Shown here piece by piece: positions 35,969-45,393 of a stretch of DNA of 64,000 nucleotides. The stretch's first letter is position 1. Each line of letters begins with the position of its first letter. The stretch spans positions 30,280 through 94,279 of the forward strand of contig JAJEGJ010000020.1 in NCBI GenBank assembly GCA_022819905.1. The letters are read 5' to 3'. A program made the position numbers and the translations under genes. The notes beneath the pieces were generated by a model. That model was given only the letters and a program-made list of their open reading frames with translations, did not search any database and was not told the DNA's origin. The stretch is from Alphaproteobacteria bacterium. Its GTDB lineage: Bacteria > Pseudomonadota > Alphaproteobacteria > TMED109.

Positions 35969-36691
35969 GTTGAAGAGCTCCTGGCGAAGGTCATGAGTGC
36001 GGCCGGCAGGGTAGCGACTTCCGGGGAGGTCCAGCGACGCGGACGCTCGAGCCGCTAGCAACCACGGGTGCTGATTGAGCACCTTTCAGCGCGGTGCATT
36101 TCGGCTACAGGATAGTCTGCAACGGATCAGCTGTGGAACTCGAGCGGTAGCCATCGAGCGAACCGGTACAGCAATGCCGATCTGACGCGGCTGCAGTGGT
36201 TCGTGAGGCAGTAGGGGGGACGGTCGACGGTGCATGTCGGGCCCCCGGAACGAGCTGCCCGACACGGCCACCGACGGAAGCACGGTTCATCGCGACCCAT
36301 TGCGCGGAACATGATGCGGCGCGTGCCGGATCGGAAGAGAATTCGGCAAGGCAGCCCTCGGCATGAAGGCGGGTCAGCGCTAAGCCGGCTTCGGCAACGC
36401 TCAGGAGCTGGCCTGCGCAAATCGCGCGAAGAGCTTGTGCCTCGACCGCTTTGGCAGCAGGTCCTTCCCCGGCAGGGGAAACAGGTCGACCGGAACCGGA
36501 TGGGGCCGCCACGCAACTGAGTGCCGCGGGAAGGTAGCGTTGGGCTAGCCGGAAATCCGCTGCCGCGCATGCGTCGGGCAGTTGGCGTGTTCCCGGCGCG
36601 ACGCGGTTTTCGATCTTGCGGTCAGCGGTCTTCCCCAATACCTATTGGAATGTCTGCAACACGATTCAGGCACGGGCCGGAAAGGACTGCC
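35969..36691. other. Long intergenic region between Ldh-family gene and SDR gene
   Basis: 723 bases between two divergent genes. The only candidate is a minus-strand frame described separately at 36105-36638. Otherwise expected promoters for both neighbours; no operator, hairpin with T-run, tRNA or repeat was recognised. AAAGGA at about 36681 is the ribosome binding site for the SDR at 36692. Confidence 0.5.
36105..36638 (-). CDS. Doubtful hypothetical protein
   Basis: An open frame of 177 codons that fills an otherwise long gap. Its middle part (AVEAQALRAICAGQLLSVAE, then LHAEGCLAEFSSDPARAASC) looks protein-like and is helical with three cysteines, but third-position G+C appears lower than in neighbouring genes and no signal peptide or known motif is visible. 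The start is unknown. It may be a decayed or lineage-specific gene, or not a gene. Confidence 0.25.
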   Translation of the reverse strand: MGKTADRKIENRVAPGTRQLPDACAAADFRLAQRYLPAALSCVAAPSGSGRPVSPAGEGPAAKAVEAQALRAICAGQLLSVAEAGLALTRLHAEGCLAEFSSDPARAASCSAQWVAMNRASVGGRVGQLVPGARHAPSTVPPTASRTTAAASDRHCCTGSLDGYRSSSTADPLQTIL

Positions 36692-37453
36692 ATGAGACTC
36701 CAGGACAAAGTCGCGATCGTCACCGGAGGTGCCAGCGGGTTCGGGGAAGGCATCGCGCATCGCTTTGCGGAGGAAGGGGCGCGCGTGGTGGTCGCTGATA
36801 TCAACGGCGACGGGGCCGAGCAGGTCGCCCATGCAATCCGAGGATCCGGCGGCGGTGCAGTCGCATGCGGTGCCGACGTGGCCAGCGATGCTGACACCAA
36901 GCGCATGATTGAAGCAGCCAGCGATGCATTCGGGCAGCTTGACATCCTGGTTCAGAACGCCGCCATCGGGATGAGGCCCACGCCGCTCGTCGAGGTGGAC
37001 GAGGAGTTTTTCGACCGGCTTTTTCAGGTCAACGTGAAGAGTTGCTTCCTGGGTGCGAAGCACGCCGTACCTGTCCTGCGCCGGCAGGGACGCGGCGGCG
37101 TAATCGTGAATACAGTGTCAACGGCGGCGCTGGCGCCACGGCCGGGTCTCGCCCCGTACAATTCGACAAAGGGGGCCCTGCTGACGCTGAGCCGCACGCT
37201 GGCGCTTGAGCTCGCGCCGGAGAACATTCGGGTGAACGGGATCTGTCCCGTCGCCGGCGAGACCGCGATGCTGCCGGATTTCCTCGGTGACGGAGACCCC
37301 GACGAGGCCCGAGCGCGGTTCCGCGCCACGGTACCTATGGGACGGCTCTCGACACCGACGGATGTGGCGAACGCGGCGCTGTTCCTCGCTTCGGACGAGG
37401 CAGAGTTCCTGACCGGGGTGATGCTGGAGGTGGACGGCGGGCGCTGTATCTGA
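36692..37453 (+). CDS. SDR-family oxidoreductase (classical, FabG-like)
   Basis: Classical short-chain dehydrogenase of 253 residues. The cofactor motif is VTGGASGFGEGIA followed by Asp in VVADINGD, suggesting NAD preference. The NAA motif, catalytic Ser in NTVSTAA, and the Tyr/Lys pair in PYNSTKGALL are all present, with IRVNGICPVAGET after it. It ends GVMLEVDGGRCI. The substrate is unknown. AAAGGA lies upstream of the ATG. It converges on gltX with 11 bases between stops. Confidence 0.92.
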   Translation: MRLQDKVAIVTGGASGFGEGIAHRFAEEGARVVVADINGDGAEQVAHAIRGSGGGAVACGADVASDADTKRMIEAASDAFGQLDILVQNAAIGMRPTPLVEVDEEFFDRLFQVNVKSCFLGAKHAVPVLRRQGRGGVIVNTVSTAALAPRPGLAPYNSTKGALLTLSRTLALELAPENIRVNGICPVAGETAMLPDFLGDGDPDEARARFRATVPMGRLSTPTDVANAALFLASDEAEFLTGVMLEVDGGRCI

Positions 37454-37464
37454 ACCGACGCGCC

Positions 37465-38862
37465 TCAGTCGACGACGTCGCTGATTCGGCCTAGCGTCTC
37501 CGCGCGGCCCAGGACGTCCATAACCGAGAAGATGGGCGGCGAAGTCGTGGCCCCCGTCAGCGCCGCCCGGAGCGGCTGGGCCACTTTGCCCAGCTTCGTG
37601 TCGGTACGCGAGGCGTACTCGCGAATCCGTGTCTCAAGGCCGGCGTTCGACCAGTCGTCAGTCGCAGCAAGAATCTCGGACACGTCACGCAGGAGCGCTC
37701 GCGCGGCCGGATCAAGTTGGCGTTCGGCTTTCGAGTCGAGCACAAGGGGGCGGGGGAGCACGTAGAACCGGCCAACCGTGGTCAGCTCGTTGACGGTGCG
37801 GGCACGCGCCTTCAGGTCAGGCATGCCGCGGGTCAGGCGCCCGATGTGCTCCGGGTCGGCCCGCACGCCGTCCGCCGTCAGGCGTGATGCGATGATTGTC
37901 GCCAGGTCGGCATCGGCAGTTTCACGGAGATAAATGGCGTTCAGGTGGTCGAGTTTCTTGAGGTCGAACCGGGCAGGGCTTTGCCCGACACCCTCAAGGT
38001 CAAACCACCGGACCGCGTCCGATGTGCCGATGACCTCCTCATCGCCGTGGGCCCATCCTAGCCGCAGGAGGTAGTTCCTGAGCGCCGCGGGAAGGTATCC
38101 GGCCTGTTGGTAGTGTTCGATTCCGAGCGCACCATGCCGCTTGCTGAGTTTCCTGCCGTCGTCGCCGTGAATCAGGGGGATGTGGGCAAAGACGGGCCGC
38201 GGCCAGCCGAGCAGGTCGTAGATCTGGCACTGACGAAAGCAGTTGGTGAAATGATCGTCGCCTCGGATGACGTGCGTGACTCCCATGTCATAGTCGTCGA
38301 CCACCACCGACAGCATGTAGGTCGGCGTGCCATCGGCGCGCAGAATCACGAAATCGTCGATCTCCCTGTTCTCGACGGTCACGCCGCCCTGGACGCTATC
38401 TGCGACGGAAGTGCTCCCGGCCGTGGGCGTTCGGATGCGAATCGTGGGCTCGATCCCGCCGGGCGCATCGGCGGGATCACGGTCGCGCCATCGGCCGTCG
38501 TACCACATCGAACGCTTCTCGGCGGTAGCCTGCTTACGCATGGCGGCAAGTTCTTCCGGCGTGCAGTAGCAGCGATAGGCATCGCCGTTGCGGAGGAGCG
38601 TCTCGGCGACCTCACGATGGCGATCAGACCGCTTTGACTGGAAGACGGCCTCGCCGTCCCAATCGAGTTCCAGCCAGGAGAGCCCATCGAGAATCGCCTG
38701 CGTTGCCTCGGGCGTCGACCGGACCCGGTCGGTGTCCTCGACCCGGAGGAGAAATCGGCCCTGCCGACCCCGGGCGTACAGCCAGTTGAACAGTGCCGTC
38801 CGCGCGCCACCGATGTGCAGGAACCCGGTCGGCGATGGGGCAAAACGGGTCACGACGGTCAT
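37465..38862 (-). CDS. gltX: Glutamate--tRNA ligase
   Basis: Class I synthetase charging tRNA-Glu. The 465 residues begin [20 protein letters not shown], which holds the HIGH-type motif, and have the KMSKS-type loop [24 protein letters not shown] is also diagnostic. The usual zinc-site region (CYCTPEEL) is present in part. The start at 38862 gives [10 protein letters not shown]; the frame is open for 18 further codons. Transcribed in the same direction after lexA, which is 106 bases upstream. Confidence 0.96.
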   Translation of the reverse strand: MTVVTRFAPSPTGFLHIGGARTALFNWLYARGRQGRFLLRVEDTDRVRSTPEATQAILDGLSWLELDWDGEAVFQSKRSDRHREVAETLLRNGDAYRCYCTPEELAAMRKQATAEKRSMWYDGRWRDRDPADAPGGIEPTIRIRTPTAGSTSVADSVQGGVTVENREIDDFVILRADGTPTYMLSVVVDDYDMGVTHVIRGDDHFTNCFRQCQIYDLLGWPRPVFAHIPLIHGDDGRKLSKRHGALGIEHYQQAGYLPAALRNYLLRLGWAHGDEEVIGTSDAVRWFDLEGVGQSPARFDLKKLDHLNAIYLRETADADLATIIASRLTADGVRADPEHIGRLTRGMPDLKARARTVNELTTVGRFYVLPRPLVLDSKAERQLDPAARALLRDVSEILAATDDWSNAGLETRIREYASRTDTKLGKVAQPLRAALTGATTSPPIFSVMDVLGRAETLGRISDVVD

Positions 38863-38941
38863 GGTGAAGGCCTCGGAACGGACGACGGGTCGCGCGCGCG
38901 ATTGGCCGGCGGTCATTGCCGGCTGGCGGCACGCGGTTGGC

Positions 38942-38962
38942 GCCTCCCGTCAAGCGGGAGGC
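38942..38962. terminator. Hairpin between lexA and gltX
   Basis: GCCTCCCG at 38942-38949 pairs perfectly with CGGGAGGC at 38955-38962 across a 5-base loop. It lies 7 bases after the lexA stop. No T-run follows on the lexA strand, so it may be a weak or Rho-assisted terminator, or an mRNA-stabilising stem that separates lexA from gltX. Confidence 0.45.
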
Positions 38963-38968
38963 AACGCC

Positions 38969-39622
38969 TCAATAGATGGTAGTGCGATACAGCCCTTTCA
39001 TGATGCCCTGAATCTGAAGCTGACTCGGGTGCACCACGATCGGCTCGAGGTCCTTGTTCTCTGGCAGCAACTGGATGGAATCGGCCTGCGGCCGGAACCG
39101 TTTCAGCGTTGCTTCGCGGCCGTCGATGAACGCGACGACAATCTGCCCGGACTCGGCTGTCTGCTGACGCCGAAAAATCCCCATGTCCCCATCCAGGATT
39201 CCGGCATCAATCATGGAGTCCCCCTGGATCTTGAGCGCAAAGTGTTCGCCGCTCCCGGTGCCCAGGTTCATCGTCGGCGGAACCTTGATGAAGGACTCGT
39301 GCTGGATGGCCTCGATCGGGGTGCCGGCTGCGATTGTTCCGTAGAACGGGAGATCGATCAGGGCTCCCCACTGGCCGGGACTGCTGTTGTCCACCGTCGC
39401 AGCGGCTTCTTCAGGCTTTCGAACCACGCGAATGGCGCGTGCCCGGTTGGGTAGCCGTTCGACAAATCCGCGCTCCACGAGCGAGGTCAGATGCCGGTGG
39501 ATCCCCGATTTCGATTTGAGCCCGAGAGCATTTTTCATATCCTCGAACGAGGGGGAGATCCCAGTCTCCTCGATCCGTTTGTTCAGATAAACGAGGAGTT
39601 CGTGCTGTTTGCGAGTGAGCAT
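38969..39622 (-). CDS. lexA: SOS repressor LexA
   Basis: Represses DNA-damage genes and self-cleaves with RecA. The 217 residues have an N-terminal winged helix (MLTRKQHELLVYLNKRIEE, then KSKSGIHRHLTSLVERG), the cleavage site Ala99-Gly100 (TIAAGTPIE), catalytic Ser136 in GDSMIDAG and Lys174 in EATLKRF. The recognition helix sequence is of the alphaproteobacterial type, expected to read GTTC direct repeats. It lies between moeA and gltX, its common neighbourhood in alphaproteobacteria. Upstream DNA holds a candidate operator for autorepression. Confidence 0.96.
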   Translation of the reverse strand: MLTRKQHELLVYLNKRIEETGISPSFEDMKNALGLKSKSGIHRHLTSLVERGFVERLPNRARAIRVVRKPEEAAATVDNSSPGQWGALIDLPFYGTIAAGTPIEAIQHESFIKVPPTMNLGTGSGEHFALKIQGDSMIDAGILDGDMGIFRRQQTAESGQIVVAFIDGREATLKRFRPQADSIQLLPENKDLEPIVVHPSQLQIQGIMKGLYRTTIY

Positions 39623-39659
39623 GCGGTGAACCCAAGGCGGCTGCGGACCATGCTTCTAT

Positions 39660-39673
39660 GTTCTACTTTGTTC
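39660..39673. promoter_or_regulatory. Candidate LexA operator upstream of lexA
   Basis: Two GTTC direct repeats (39660-39663 and 39670-39673) lie 38-51 bases upstream of the lexA ATG in an unusually AT-rich patch. The alphaproteobacterial SOS box is GTTC-N7-GTTC; here the spacer is six bases. The place and the half-sites fit autoregulation, but the spacing is one short. Confidence 0.45.
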
Positions 39674-39739
39674 GCAACAAGAAGTCAATGTGAGCACTTT
39701 GCGTCCTCTCCCGCGATCACCCGGTCGGATGTGCACCGA

Positions 39740-40957
39740 TCACGTGCTGCCGACAGCAGGTGGGAATGGAAGCGCAGTGACATGCGTTCCGGCGGGGGCC
39801 GCGGGAGCGTGCGGGGGGCGAATGACCAGGCAGTCGGCTCGGGCCAGCAGCGAAAGCACGGAACTGTCCTGAAGTTCGAAGGGATGGACCGTGATCGAGC
39901 CGGTGTCATCCCGTCTGGTGGACGCCCGGAGATAGTCTTCCCGCACGTCGTTCGCGGGCAGATCACGGCCCAGCTCCGCCTGCACTAGTCGCGGGCCCGG
40001 GTCGAGCCCCAGCATCGTCCGCAACGCCGGCAGAAGAAACACGAGGCCGCACACGTAAGTGGATACCGGATTGCCGGGAAATCCCAGGACGGGTGGCCCC
40101 CCCGGGAGCGTCCCGAACAGGAGAGGCTTGCCGGGACGCATGGCGATCTTCCAGAAATGTCGCTCCAGGCCGGCCGATTGGAGGACCTGGCCGACCAGGT
40201 CGTAGGCGCCAACCGACACTCCGCCGGTCGTCACCAGCAGGTCGAACGAACGCACCCCGTCGATGGCCGCGCGAAGCGCCGCCGGGTCGTCGGGAACAAG
40301 CGATAGATCGACCGCATCACCACCAACGGCCCGTATCATGGATTCCAGCGCGAACGTGTTCGACGAGACGATCTGTCCCGATCTGCGTGCCTCGCCCGGC
40401 AGGACGATTTCGTCACCCGTGGCGAGGAGGGCGATCCGCGGGCGGCGCCGGACGCTCAGCCAGGGCCAGTCGGCGGCAGCTGACAGTCCGACGTCGCGGG
40501 CCGTGAGCAAGCTCCCTGCCGTCACCAGCGGATCGCCCTCCCGGAAATCGATGCCCCGACCACGGACATGTTTTCCGCAAGCGACTCCGTTCAGGACACG
40601 GACCTCACCGTTCTGCACAGGTTCGGTGTTTTCCTGGATGACGACGCTGTCAGTCCCGTCGGGAAGCGGGGCGCCGGTGAAGATGCGCACCGTTTCGCCG
40701 GTTCCGACGGATCCGTCGAACGGGCGTCCGGCAGGAGCCTCACCGATGACGGCCAGGTCGCATGGGGTCGCCTGCACGTCTGCCGAGCGTACGGCGTAGC
40801 CGTCCATCGCGGAAACCGCTGACGGCGGCTGATCGGTGCGGGCCGTCACATCGGTGGCAAGCACCCGCCCCAGCGCATTCGTCAAGGGTACCCGCTCGGT
40901 GGCCACCAGCGGCATGGCTTCAAGTATCCGGTGCCGGGCGTCCGTGACCGAAATCAT
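39740..40957 (-). CDS. moeA: Molybdopterin molybdotransferase MoeA (first copy)
   Basis: Inserts molybdate into adenylated molybdopterin. The 405 residues show [13 protein letters not shown], the AMDGYAVR motif, [15 protein letters not shown], then LLATGDEI and [13 protein letters not shown], with a C-terminal [12 protein letters not shown]. All are canonical. It overlaps the moaC stop by 4 bases and so belongs to the trp-moaC-moeA run. A second, divergent moeA is at 56883. Confidence 0.96.
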   Translation of the reverse strand: MISVTDARHRILEAMPLVATERVPLTNALGRVLATDVTARTDQPPSAVSAMDGYAVRSADVQATPCDLAVIGEAPAGRPFDGSVGTGETVRIFTGAPLPDGTDSVVIQENTEPVQNGEVRVLNGVACGKHVRGRGIDFREGDPLVTAGSLLTARDVGLSAAADWPWLSVRRRPRIALLATGDEIVLPGEARRSGQIVSSNTFALESMIRAVGGDAVDLSLVPDDPAALRAAIDGVRSFDLLVTTGGVSVGAYDLVGQVLQSAGLERHFWKIAMRPGKPLLFGTLPGGPPVLGFPGNPVSTYVCGLVFLLPALRTMLGLDPGPRLVQAELGRDLPANDVREDYLRASTRRDDTGSITVHPFELQDSSVLSLLARADCLVIRPPHAPAAPAGTHVTALPFPPAVGST

Positions 40958-41433
40958 GACGCGCGGAACGTCCCGGACTTGCCGCCGGCCTTGTGGAGCA
41001 ACCGGACGGTGTCAATTCGCATCGCGCGATCCACCGACTTGCACATGTCGTACACGGTAAGGGCGGCCACGCTCGCCGCCGTGAGTGCCTCCATCTCCAC
41101 GCCGGTCTTGGCGGAGGTGGCGCACGTTGCCCGGATCTCCACTGCCTCCTCCCCGGGTAGGCAGGTCAGTTCCACCGCAACGGAGTCCAGCGGCAACGGG
41201 TGGCACAGGGGGATCAGTTCGTGGGTGCGCTTGGCCGCCATAATCCCGGCGACCCGGGCGACGCCAAGGACATCGCCTTTCTGGTGGCCACCGTCCAGGA
41301 TCATCTGCAGGGTGGCCGGCGCCATCGTGACGCGTGCGGCCGCCGTGGCCGTCCGGCGGGTGACCGCCTTGTCGCCCACGTCCACCATGCGGGCGCGGCC
41401 GGACTCGTCGAGATGGGTAAATCGTTCGGTCAT
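40954..41433 (-). CDS. moaC: Cyclic pyranopterin monophosphate synthase MoaC
   Basis: Makes cyclic pyranopterin monophosphate from the MoaA product in molybdenum cofactor synthesis. The 159 residues include [18 protein letters not shown] at the start, [16 protein letters not shown] with the catalytic His/Cys region, and [22 protein letters not shown] followed by KSVDRAM with the catalytic Lys and Asp. The start at 41433 overlaps the trpC stop as ATGA. moaA is not in the window. Confidence 0.96.
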   Translation of the reverse strand: MTERFTHLDESGRARMVDVGDKAVTRRTATAAARVTMAPATLQMILDGGHQKGDVLGVARVAGIMAAKRTHELIPLCHPLPLDSVAVELTCLPGEEAVEIRATCATSAKTGVEMEALTAASVAALTVYDMCKSVDRAMRIDTVRLLHKAGGKSGTFRAS

Positions 41434-42236
41434 GCCGCGTCCGCCGTGCGCGCCAGCAGGTTGCGGACGCCTTCCGCGACATCCGGACTGCGCATCAGGG
41501 TCTCGCCTATCAGGAAGCGCCGCACACCACAATTGGCCAGGCGGTGAAGATCATCCGGCCCGCCGAGACCACTCTCCGCCACCAGGTCGGCCGCAGTCGG
41601 CGCCACGGCCGCCAGCCGTTCCGTAGTCGCCAGATCAACCTCGAACGTACGCAGGTTCCGGTTATTGATTCCGATCAGGTTCGCCCCCAGTGCACCGGCG
41701 CGCTCGAGTTCGCGTTCGTCGTGAACCTCGACCAGGACGTCCATCCCGAGCGCCTTTGCGGCGCGCGCCATCGTCGATGCTTCCGTGTCATCAAGCGCCG
41801 CGAGAATCAGCAGCACACAGTCTGCGCCGAGTGAACGGGATTCGAGGATTTGATACGGGTCGAGCATGAAGTCCTTGCGGAGCGCCGGGACGGGCGCGGT
41901 GGCGCGCGCAGCCACGAGATGCGCGTCCGAGCCCTCAAAGAACGGTTCGTCCGTCAATACCGAGATACAGGCTGCCCCTCCGTCGTGCAAAGCGCCGGCC
42001 AGCGCTGCCGGATCGAAGTCATCCCGCAAGCGTCCCTTGGAGGGGCTGGCCCGCTTGATTTCTGCGATCAGCCCATAGCCGCCACGGGCGATCGACCGCC
42101 GCAGCGCGGACGCAAATCCGCGCGGGGGCTCTTGCGCGGCGGCCCGTCGCTCCAGTTCGATCTCCGGCACCGCCTGGCGTTGTGCCGCCACGCGCTCGCG
42201 CTTGGCCTCGAGGATCGAACGGAGTCCGTCGTTCAT
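41430..42236 (-). CDS. trpC: Indole-3-glycerol phosphate synthase
   Basis: Closes the indole ring in tryptophan synthesis. The 268 residues form a TIM barrel with [39 protein letters not shown] and [13 protein letters not shown], which carry the catalytic Lys and Glu residues, then [12 protein letters not shown]. The ATG at 42236 (MNDGLRSIL) overlaps the trpD stop in ATGA. It is unfused, with no trpF attached. Confidence 0.96.
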   Translation of the reverse strand: MNDGLRSILEAKRERVAAQRQAVPEIELERRAAAQEPPRGFASALRRSIARGGYGLIAEIKRASPSKGRLRDDFDPAALAGALHDGGAACISVLTDEPFFEGSDAHLVAARATAPVPALRKDFMLDPYQILESRSLGADCVLLILAALDDTEASTMARAAKALGMDVLVEVHDERELERAGALGANLIGINNRNLRTFEVDLATTERLAAVAPTAADLVAESGLGGPDDLHRLANCGVRRFLIGETLMRSPDVAEGVRNLLARTADAA

Positions 42237-43261
42237 TGCCGTTCCTGCGTACATTCGACCAGCCGGTCCAGTGCCGTACCGGCGGCACCGGTGTCGATCG
42301 AGCGGGCGGCCTGCGCAGCCCCTTCTGCCAGGTCGTCGGCCCGTTGCGCCACGACCAGGGCAGCGGCGGCGTTGAGTACGACGATGTCGCGATACGGACC
42401 GCGCTGTCCATCGAGCAAATTCCGGATGGACGCGGCGTTGGCGGCGGCGTCCCCGCCGACCAGTTCGGCCGGGGCTGCTCGCGAAAGGCCGGCATCCTCG
42501 GGGGTCACCGTGAACGTGCGGACCTGGCCCCGCTTGAGCTCGGCCACGTGAGTTGCGCCAGTGGTGGTGAGTTCATCCATGCCATCGGCGCCGTGGACGA
42601 TCCATGCACGCTCCGACTCCAGCTCATGGAGCACCCTGGCGAGCGGCTCCAGCCACCGGTCGGCAAACACCCCGATGACCTGCCGGCGCACGCCGGCGGG
42701 ATTGGCGAGCGGCCCGAGCAGGTTGAAGACGGTGCGGAGACCGAGGTCGGCCCGGACTGGTCCAACGTGCCGCATGGCCGGATGGTAGACCGTGGCCAAG
42801 AGAAACCCGACGCCAGCCACGCGCATGGCTTGCTCCACGGCTGCGACGGGGGCGGCGACGTTGACCCCCAGCGCATCCAGCACATCCGAGGACCCGGACC
42901 TGGAAGAGACGGCCCGGTTGCCGTGCTTCGCGACCGGAACGCCGCACCCGGCGACCACCAGGGCCGTCGCCGTCGAGACGTTCACGGTGCCCAGTCCGTC
43001 ACCACCGGTGCCGCAGGTATCGACCGCTCCTGCCGGGGCGCGGACGCGCGTGGCCTTCGCGCGCATGGCCTGAGCCGCACCGGCGATCTCCTCGACCTGT
43101 TCCGTTCGAACGCGCAGGGCCATCAGGAACGCAGCGGTCTGTGCCTGGCTGATCTGCCCCTCCATCAGGAGCGAGAACGCGTGTCGCGCCTGGTCTCGGG
43201 TGAGCGTCCGGCCGTCTGCGACCGCCGCAAGGATGTCGCGAAACGCGGGCCCGTCACTCAC
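42233..43261 (-). CDS. trpD: Anthranilate phosphoribosyltransferase
   Basis: Transfers phosphoribose from PRPP to anthranilate. The 342 residues have the PRPP-binding loop [18 protein letters not shown], then [21 protein letters not shown] and [14 protein letters not shown]. The GTG start at 43261 overlaps the trpG stop as GTGA and yields the family N-terminus; the frame is open further upstream inside trpG but carries no homologous sequence. Confidence 0.96.
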   Translation of the reverse strand: MSDGPAFRDILAAVADGRTLTRDQARHAFSLLMEGQISQAQTAAFLMALRVRTEQVEEIAGAAQAMRAKATRVRAPAGAVDTCGTGGDGLGTVNVSTATALVVAGCGVPVAKHGNRAVSSRSGSSDVLDALGVNVAAPVAAVEQAMRVAGVGFLLATVYHPAMRHVGPVRADLGLRTVFNLLGPLANPAGVRRQVIGVFADRWLEPLARVLHELESERAWIVHGADGMDELTTTGATHVAELKRGQVRTFTVTPEDAGLSRAAPAELVGGDAAANAASIRNLLDGQRGPYRDIVVLNAAAALVVAQRADDLAEGAAQAARSIDTGAAGTALDRLVECTQERQ

Positions 43262-43842
43262 ACCGAACGCTCCGCCCGGGTCGCATCGAGAAAATTCCTC
43301 AGCAGCGCGTGACCCTGCTCCGACGCGATGCTCTCCGGATGAAACTGGACACCGAAGAGCGCGTGCTGGACATGCTGGATCCCCATGATGACGCCATCGC
43401 GGGTTTCCGCCGTGATCCGCAGACAATCGGGCATGGATTCCCGCTCCAGGATCAGCGAATGGTACCGCGCGGCCGTGAACGGGGAGGGGAGGCCGCGAAA
43501 GATGGCGCTGCCGTCGTGCTGGATCGGACTGGTCTTGCCGTGCATCACCGTTCGCGCACGAACCACCCGGCCGCCAAAGGCCTGTCCGATCGACTGGTGG
43601 CCCAGACAGACCCCGAGAACCGGCGTTCGTCCGGCGGCTGCGCGCGCCAGTTCGAGACAGATGCCCGCCTGGTCGGGGGTGCACGGCCCTGGCGACAGCA
43701 CGATCCCGGTCGGCTTGCGGGCGAGCACGTCGTCGACCGTCAGGGTGTCGTTCCGGTGGACCTCCACCGACGCCCCGAGCTCTTCGAGGTAGTGCCAGAG
43801 GTTCCAGGTGAAGCTGTCGTAGTTGTCGATCAGGACATACAT
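43258..43842 (-). CDS. trpG: Anthranilate synthase component II (glutamine amidotransferase)
   Basis: Supplies ammonia to TrpE. The 194 residues are a class I amidotransferase: [26 protein letters not shown], the nucleophile Cys in [15 protein letters not shown], and the His/Glu pair in [10 protein letters not shown]. Close to PabA, which it may also replace. It follows trpE by 28 bases. Confidence 0.95.
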   Translation of the reverse strand: MYVLIDNYDSFTWNLWHYLEELGASVEVHRNDTLTVDDVLARKPTGIVLSPGPCTPDQAGICLELARAAAGRTPVLGVCLGHQSIGQAFGGRVVRARTVMHGKTSPIQHDGSAIFRGLPSPFTAARYHSLILERESMPDCLRITAETRDGVIMGIQHVQHALFGVQFHPESIASEQGHALLRNFLDATRAERSV

Positions 43843-43870
43843 CGGTGACTTCCGGTACCGGTCGCCGGAC

Positions 43871-45379
43871 CTAGCCCTGGCCGCCGGCGAACCGCACCGC
43901 CTCTTCGGCAGCCTGAAACAGCGCCCGTGCCTTGTCGACCGTCTCCTGGTACTCGGCCTCGGGATCGCTGTCCGCGACGATCCCGGCCCCGGCCTGCACG
44001 TACATCGTGCCGTCCTTCACCACTGCGGTGCGGAGCGCGATACATGAATCCATGGACCCGTTGACGGAGAAGTAGCCGACGCAACCGGCATAGATGCCGC
44101 GGCGTTCCGATTCGAGTTCGTCGATGATTTCCAGTGCGCGCACCTTCGGTGCGCCGCTGACCGTCCCGGCAGGAAAACCTGCCATCAGGGCGTCGATCCC
44201 ATCGTGCCTGGGGTCGAGATCGCCTTCGACGTTGGAGACGATGTGCATCACGTGGCTGTACCGTTCGACAATCATCTGCTCGGTTACGCGGACGGAGCCG
44301 GGCACACTGACCCGACCCACGTCATTGCGGCCGAGGTCCAGCAGCATGAGGTGCTCGGCACACTCCTTAGGATCGGCGAGGAGCTCGCGCTCATAGGCCA
44401 GGTCTCGGGCCCGGTCTGCCCCCCGGGGTCGGGTCCCCGCGATGGGCCTGACCGTGACCGTCCCGTCACGTGCGCGCACCAGGATCTCCGGGCTGGATCC
44501 GACGACCGCGACACCGTCCAGGTTCAGGTAGAACAGAAACGGGGACGGATTGAGGCGGCGCAAGGCGCGGTAGAGCGCAAACGGCGGCAGCCGGAAGGAA
44601 GCGGCGAACCGCTGGGCGAGGACAACCTGAAAAATGTCGCCGTCCAGGATGTACTCCCGTGCCCGCGTCACCATGGCCCGGTAATGGTCCGGCGTCATGT
44701 TCGAGACGGGGGAGGGTGCCGAGAGCTGGTCGGTGGCCGGCTCGGGTTCAGGCTCGAGCGGGGTACCGAGGGCCGCAACCGCGTCTTCCAGCCGACGTTC
44801 GGCCCCGGCGAACGCGGTGTCAGCCGTCACGGCATCGTCGGGATAAACGGGTGTCGTCACCGTGACCGTGTCGGACACCGCATCGAAGATGGCCATGACG
44901 GTGGGCCGAATCAGTAGGCTGTCCGGCAGCCCTAGGGCAGCGGGGCGGGCGGTCGGCAGCCGTTCGATGAGACGCACCGTGTCAAAGCCCATGAATCCGA
45001 CGAATCCGGCAGCCATGGGAGGCAGGTCGACCGGGAGGTCGATGCGCGACTCGGACAGCAGCTTGCGGAGCGAGCCGAGCGCCTCCAGCGGCTCGGGCTC
45101 GAAGGCGTCCGGATCCAGATGTGCCTGCCGGTTGATCTCGGCCCGCTTCCCGCTGCACCGCCAGATCACGTCCGGGGCGAATCCGATGATCGAGTACCGG
45201 CCGCGGGTGTCGCCGCCCTCGACCGACTCGAGCAGGAAGCTGTTGGGGCGCTGGCGTGCCAGCTTCAGCATTGCCGACACCGGGGTTTCCAGGTCCGCGA
45301 TCAGCGTGCGCCAGACGATCTGGGGGGTACCCGAGTCGTACGTTTGCCGGAACGCGCCGCGCGCGGGCTGAACCGGCAT
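43871..45379 (-). CDS. trpE: Anthranilate synthase component I
   Basis: Converts chorismate to anthranilate with ammonia from TrpG. The 502 residues include an N-terminal domain with [18 protein letters not shown], which contains the tryptophan-binding element (the LLES motif), and a chorismate-binding domain with [20 protein letters not shown], then [18 protein letters not shown] and [10 protein letters not shown]. The presence of the LLES element implies tryptophan feedback. It starts 14 bases after ppiD. No leader peptide with Trp codons was seen ahead of it. Confidence 0.95.
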   Translation of the reverse strand: MPVQPARGAFRQTYDSGTPQIVWRTLIADLETPVSAMLKLARQRPNSFLLESVEGGDTRGRYSIIGFAPDVIWRCSGKRAEINRQAHLDPDAFEPEPLEALGSLRKLLSESRIDLPVDLPPMAAGFVGFMGFDTVRLIERLPTARPAALGLPDSLLIRPTVMAIFDAVSDTVTVTTPVYPDDAVTADTAFAGAERRLEDAVAALGTPLEPEPEPATDQLSAPSPVSNMTPDHYRAMVTRAREYILDGDIFQVVLAQRFAASFRLPPFALYRALRRLNPSPFLFYLNLDGVAVVGSSPEILVRARDGTVTVRPIAGTRPRGADRARDLAYERELLADPKECAEHLMLLDLGRNDVGRVSVPGSVRVTEQMIVERYSHVMHIVSNVEGDLDPRHDGIDALMAGFPAGTVSGAPKVRALEIIDELESERRGIYAGCVGYFSVNGSMDSCIALRTAVVKDGTMYVQAGAGIVADSDPEAEYQETVDKARALFQAAEEAVRFAGGQG

Positions 45380-45393
45380 GCCCTGCGCCCCGT

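Noticed and set aside
43871..45393. Trp leader-peptide attenuator before trpE
   Set aside because: Only 14 bases separate ppiD and trpE, leaving no room for a leader peptide with Trp codons and alternative hairpins.
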